Source: Balneolales bacterium
GTDB taxonomy: Bacteria > Bacteroidota > Rhodothermia > Balneolales > Natronogracilivirgulaceae
Assembly: GCA_007133875.1 (NCBI GenBank)
Contig: SLLW01000143.1
Span: 1 to 5,701 of the forward strand
DNA length: 5,701 nucleotides
Reading direction: 5' to 3'
Shown here: positions 4,319 to 5,701 of the stretch, in pieces
How positions within the stretch are numbered: position 1 is the first letter of the stretch
Layout of the letters: each line of letters begins with the position of its first letter
Program-made: the position numbers and the translations under genes
Notes under the pieces: generated by a model
Seen by the model: only the letters and a program-made list of their open reading frames with translations
Database searches by the model: none
Told to the model about the DNA's origin: nothing

Positions 4319-5539
4319 ATGCCATCACCCTCGTCCAAAACCGTTCCTGACCTCGCTGATCTCACCCTTGATCAAAAAATGGGTCAGATGTTGCTGGCCG
4401 GTTTTCGGGGCACGCAATTTCCAGGGGAGCACGATGGCGTTGCAAAGACTTCAAGATCCTCAACATCCACAGATCATCCAGATTCAACAAAACTTGCAGA
4501 TACCTCAGCTCATTCAGGTTCCAAAAATCATGCAAATTCCAAAGGTTATACAGAGTCCAAAAAACCTGTGAGCGATATACTGCGTGACATTCGGGAATAT
4601 CACCTCGGTGGGGTCATTTTGTTTGATTACGATGTGCAATCCGGGACCACCGGACGCAACATCCGCTCACCTCAGCAGCTTTCGGAGCTGACCTCCGGAC
4701 TGTCGTCTGAGGCCGAAATCCCGTTGTTTATCGCAATTGATCAGGAAGGAGGCACGGTTAACCGGCTGCGGCCGGAATACGGATTTCCGGAGACGTTTTC
4801 GCACCGGGAGCTGGGGGAGCGAAATGATCTCGCAAAAACTCGTGAACACGCGACGCATATCGCTCAGGTTCTCCGGCGGCATGGGTGCAACCTGAACTTC
4901 GCACCGTGTGTGGATCTGGCACTCAACAAGGAGAACAAGGCGATTTATGGGCGGGACCGCTGTTTTTCTGATGATCCGGAGGTTGTGGCGCTGCATGCGA
5001 GCGCGTATGTGCTCGGGCACCGGCAGGAGGGGGTAGGAGCTGTACTCAAGCACTTTCCGGGTCACGGCAGTTCCCGCGACGACACGCACCTGGGCCTGAC
5101 CGATGTCACCGACACCTGGCAGTCGTATGAAATGCTTCCTTACCAGCGGCTTCTGGAGGAAGGTGTGTGCGATATGATCATGACGACGCACGTATTTCAC
5201 CGGGGGCTCGATCCGGACTATCCCGCGACGCTGTCACCGGCGATTTTGCAGGGGATGTTACGCGGGCGGCTGGGTTTTGACGGGGTGATTGTCAGCGATG
5301 ATCTGCAGATGAAAGCGATCACGAATCATTTCGGTGAGGATGAGGCGGTGGCTTTGGCGCTGGAGGCCGGGGTAGACCTGTTATTATACGGGAACAATCA
5401 GGTGTATGATCCGGAGATTGCCCGGCGGTTTCTCAGAGTGGTGCGGGGGCTGCTGGCGAGCGGGCGGATCGACGAGGGGAGGATCGATGCATCCGTAGAA
5501 CGCATTTTGAAGGTCAAAAGAGGTCTGACGAATGGATGA
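4319..5539 (+). CDS. nagZ: Glycoside hydrolase family 3, NagZ-type beta-N-acetylhexosaminidase
   Basis: A 406-residue GH3 enzyme that should remove terminal beta-linked N-acetylglucosamine, probably from peptidoglycan fragments during recycling. Landmarks in order: LTLDQKMGQMLLAGFRG (15-31), GGVILFDYD (97-105), PLFIAIDQEGGTVNRL (135-150), LNFAPCVDL (192-200), the NagZ signature KHFPGHG (244-250) with D255 and H257 as the acid/base dyad, and GVIVSDDLQM (322-331) with D327 as the likely nucleophile. All catalytic residues are present. No signal peptide is seen, so it is probably cytoplasmic. E. coli NagZ is about 340 residues; most of the extra length is a Ser/Thr/Lys/Asp-rich hexapeptide repeat at about 45-84, placed in the loop between the first two conserved blocks. 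The leader is A-rich without a Shine-Dalgarno. The symbol rests on the signature motif; substrate is inferred. Confidence 0.9.
   Translation: MPSPSSKTVPDLADLTLDQKMGQMLLAGFRGTQFPGEHDGVAKTSRSSTSTDHPDSTKLADTSAHSGSKNHANSKGYTESKKPVSDILRDIREYHLGGVILFDYDVQSGTTGRNIRSPQQLSELTSGLSSEAEIPLFIAIDQEGGTVNRLRPEYGFPETFSHRELGERNDLAKTREHATHIAQVLRRHGCNLNFAPCVDLALNKENKAIYGRDRCFSDDPEVVALHASAYVLGHRQEGVGAVLKHFPGHGSSRDDTHLGLTDVTDTWQSYEMLPYQRLLEEGVCDMIMTTHVFHRGLDPDYPATLSPAILQGMLRGRLGFDGVIVSDDLQMKAITNHFGEDEAVALALEAGVDLLLYGNNQVYDPEIARRFLRVVRGLLASGRIDEGRIDASVERILKVKRGLTNG
4452..4568 (+). repeat. Degenerate 18-bp tandem repeat inside the GH3 gene
   Basis: Six 18-bp units plus one 9-bp half unit can be laid out: 4452-4469, 4470-4487, half unit 4488-4496, then 4497-4514, 4515-4532, 4533-4550 and 4551-4568. 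The last four are most alike, of the form CA[AG]..[TA].CC[AT][AC]A..., for example CAGGTTCCAAAAATCATG and CAAATTCCAAAGGTTATA. Unit lengths are multiples of three, so the frame is kept. In the GH3 frame they encode the hexapeptides ADTSAH, SGSKNH, ANSKGY and TESKKP. The stretch is visibly more A/T-rich than the rest of the gene. Confidence 0.75.
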
Positions 5540-5603
5540 AAATGGTCAGATTGCATGCAACCACATTTAAGTCAGTTGTGAGCCAGCGGATTTGCTTTTT
5601 AAT

Positions 5604-5678
5604 TTATTTCCACTGCTCTATAGGAATAAACACACCGGTATTTTTACCTGAACGATCGGTCATGAATTGAATACTCAT
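5604..5678 (-). pseudogene. N-terminal fragment of a third antitoxin-like gene, ended by an early stop
   Basis: The minus strand encodes 24 residues, MSIQFMTDRSGKNTGVFIPIEQWK, then TAA. The pattern (QF-TD--GK-T-V-IPI--W) resembles the start of short Bacteroidota and cyanobacterial antitoxins paired with RelE/ParE-type toxins, which normally continue with a helical region to about 70-90 residues. The ATG at 5678 has a strong ribosome site, GGAGG 4 nt upstream. After the TAA the same frame continues IKKQIRWL, as a helix would, so a single-base change to a stop is plausible; similarity then seems to fade toward the GH3 end. No toxin follows. It could be a true tiny gene, but a broken antitoxin is more likely. 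The frame is open upstream to the window edge. Confidence 0.5.
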
Positions 5679-5681
5679 GAT

Positions 5682-5686
5682 ACCTC
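5682..5686 (-). promoter_or_regulatory. Ribosome binding site of the antitoxin fragment
   Basis: On the minus strand GGAGG is followed by 4 nt and the ATG at 5678. The site is stronger than those of the intact TA genes in the window and decides this start over the internal ATG at 5663. Confidence 0.5.
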
Positions 5687-5701
5687 CGCAACCCCTCCAT
5701 C

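Noticed and set aside
4368..4571. Open frame reading QxPKxx repeats overlapping the GH3 gene
   Set aside because: It is open only because of the 18-bp repeat and overlaps the well-supported GH3 frame; there is no start signal of its own.
4667..5200. Long antisense open frame across the GH3 gene, and similar ones across the DUF1460 gene (188-553, 602-940)
   Set aside because: They overlap strongly conserved enzyme motifs on the plus strand and their translations resemble no family; they are shadows of GC-rich coding sequence.
5551..5560. Palindrome TTGCATGCAA after the GH3 stop, considered as a terminator or operator
   Set aside because: It has no loop, no T-tract next to it and no gene start close by; a 10-bp palindrome can occur by chance.
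1..5701. CRISPR array, tRNA, rRNA or complete insertion sequence
   Set aside because: No regularly spaced direct repeats with unique spacers, no cloverleaf or rRNA sequence recognised, and no transposase or integrase reading frame.

Overview
The window looks like a chromosomal piece of a Gram-negative bacterium of the Bacteroidota / Balneolota-Rhodothermota kind. Three things suggest this: a DUF1460 amidase-like protein, a NagZ-type GH3 enzyme, and several genes with A-rich leaders and no clear Shine-Dalgarno sequence. The placement is inferred from family content, not from a marker gene.

Layout. Two visibly GC-richer plus-strand genes sit near the ends. At the left (71-1003) is an exported DUF1460 cysteine-peptidase-like protein. 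At the right (4319-5539) is a GH3 beta-N-acetylhexosaminidase. Both families act on peptidoglycan or its fragments. Between them lies about 3.3 kb of AT-richer DNA with six genes, all on the minus strand: a cupin with a Tat-like leader (1058-1603), an AraC-family regulator (1832-2638) and two complete toxin-antitoxin (TA) pairs. The first pair is Phd/YefM plus ParE/RelE (3354 down to 2774). The second is DUF433 plus a DUF5615 PIN-like protein (4116 down to 3530). At the right edge a minus-strand fragment (5604-5678) reads as the first 24 residues of a third antitoxin, cut short by a stop codon.

How the parts relate. In both complete TA pairs the antitoxin comes first, and the toxin starts at a GTG that overlaps the antitoxin's TGA by 4 nt. 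Both have TGTAC-type motifs in the putative promoter, consistent with autoregulation. An 88-bp imperfect inverted repeat (3437-3523), built like an integron attC site, separates the two modules. A 12-bp stretch of one of its ends recurs inverted on the other side of the DUF433/DUF5615 pair (4187-4198), so this pair looks like a discrete mobile unit, although no integrase or transposase is visible. The AraC regulator lies upstream of the cupin on the same strand, and inverted repeats precede both genes, so control of the cupin by this regulator is plausible but unproven.

The most unusual points are the attC-like element and its inverted partner bracketing a TA pair, a decaying 18-bp tandem repeat that inserts hexapeptide repeats near the N-terminus of the GH3 enzyme, and the interrupted third antitoxin. 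I see no clearly new multi-gene system. This is best read as an accessory, TA-rich insertion between two cell-wall genes.
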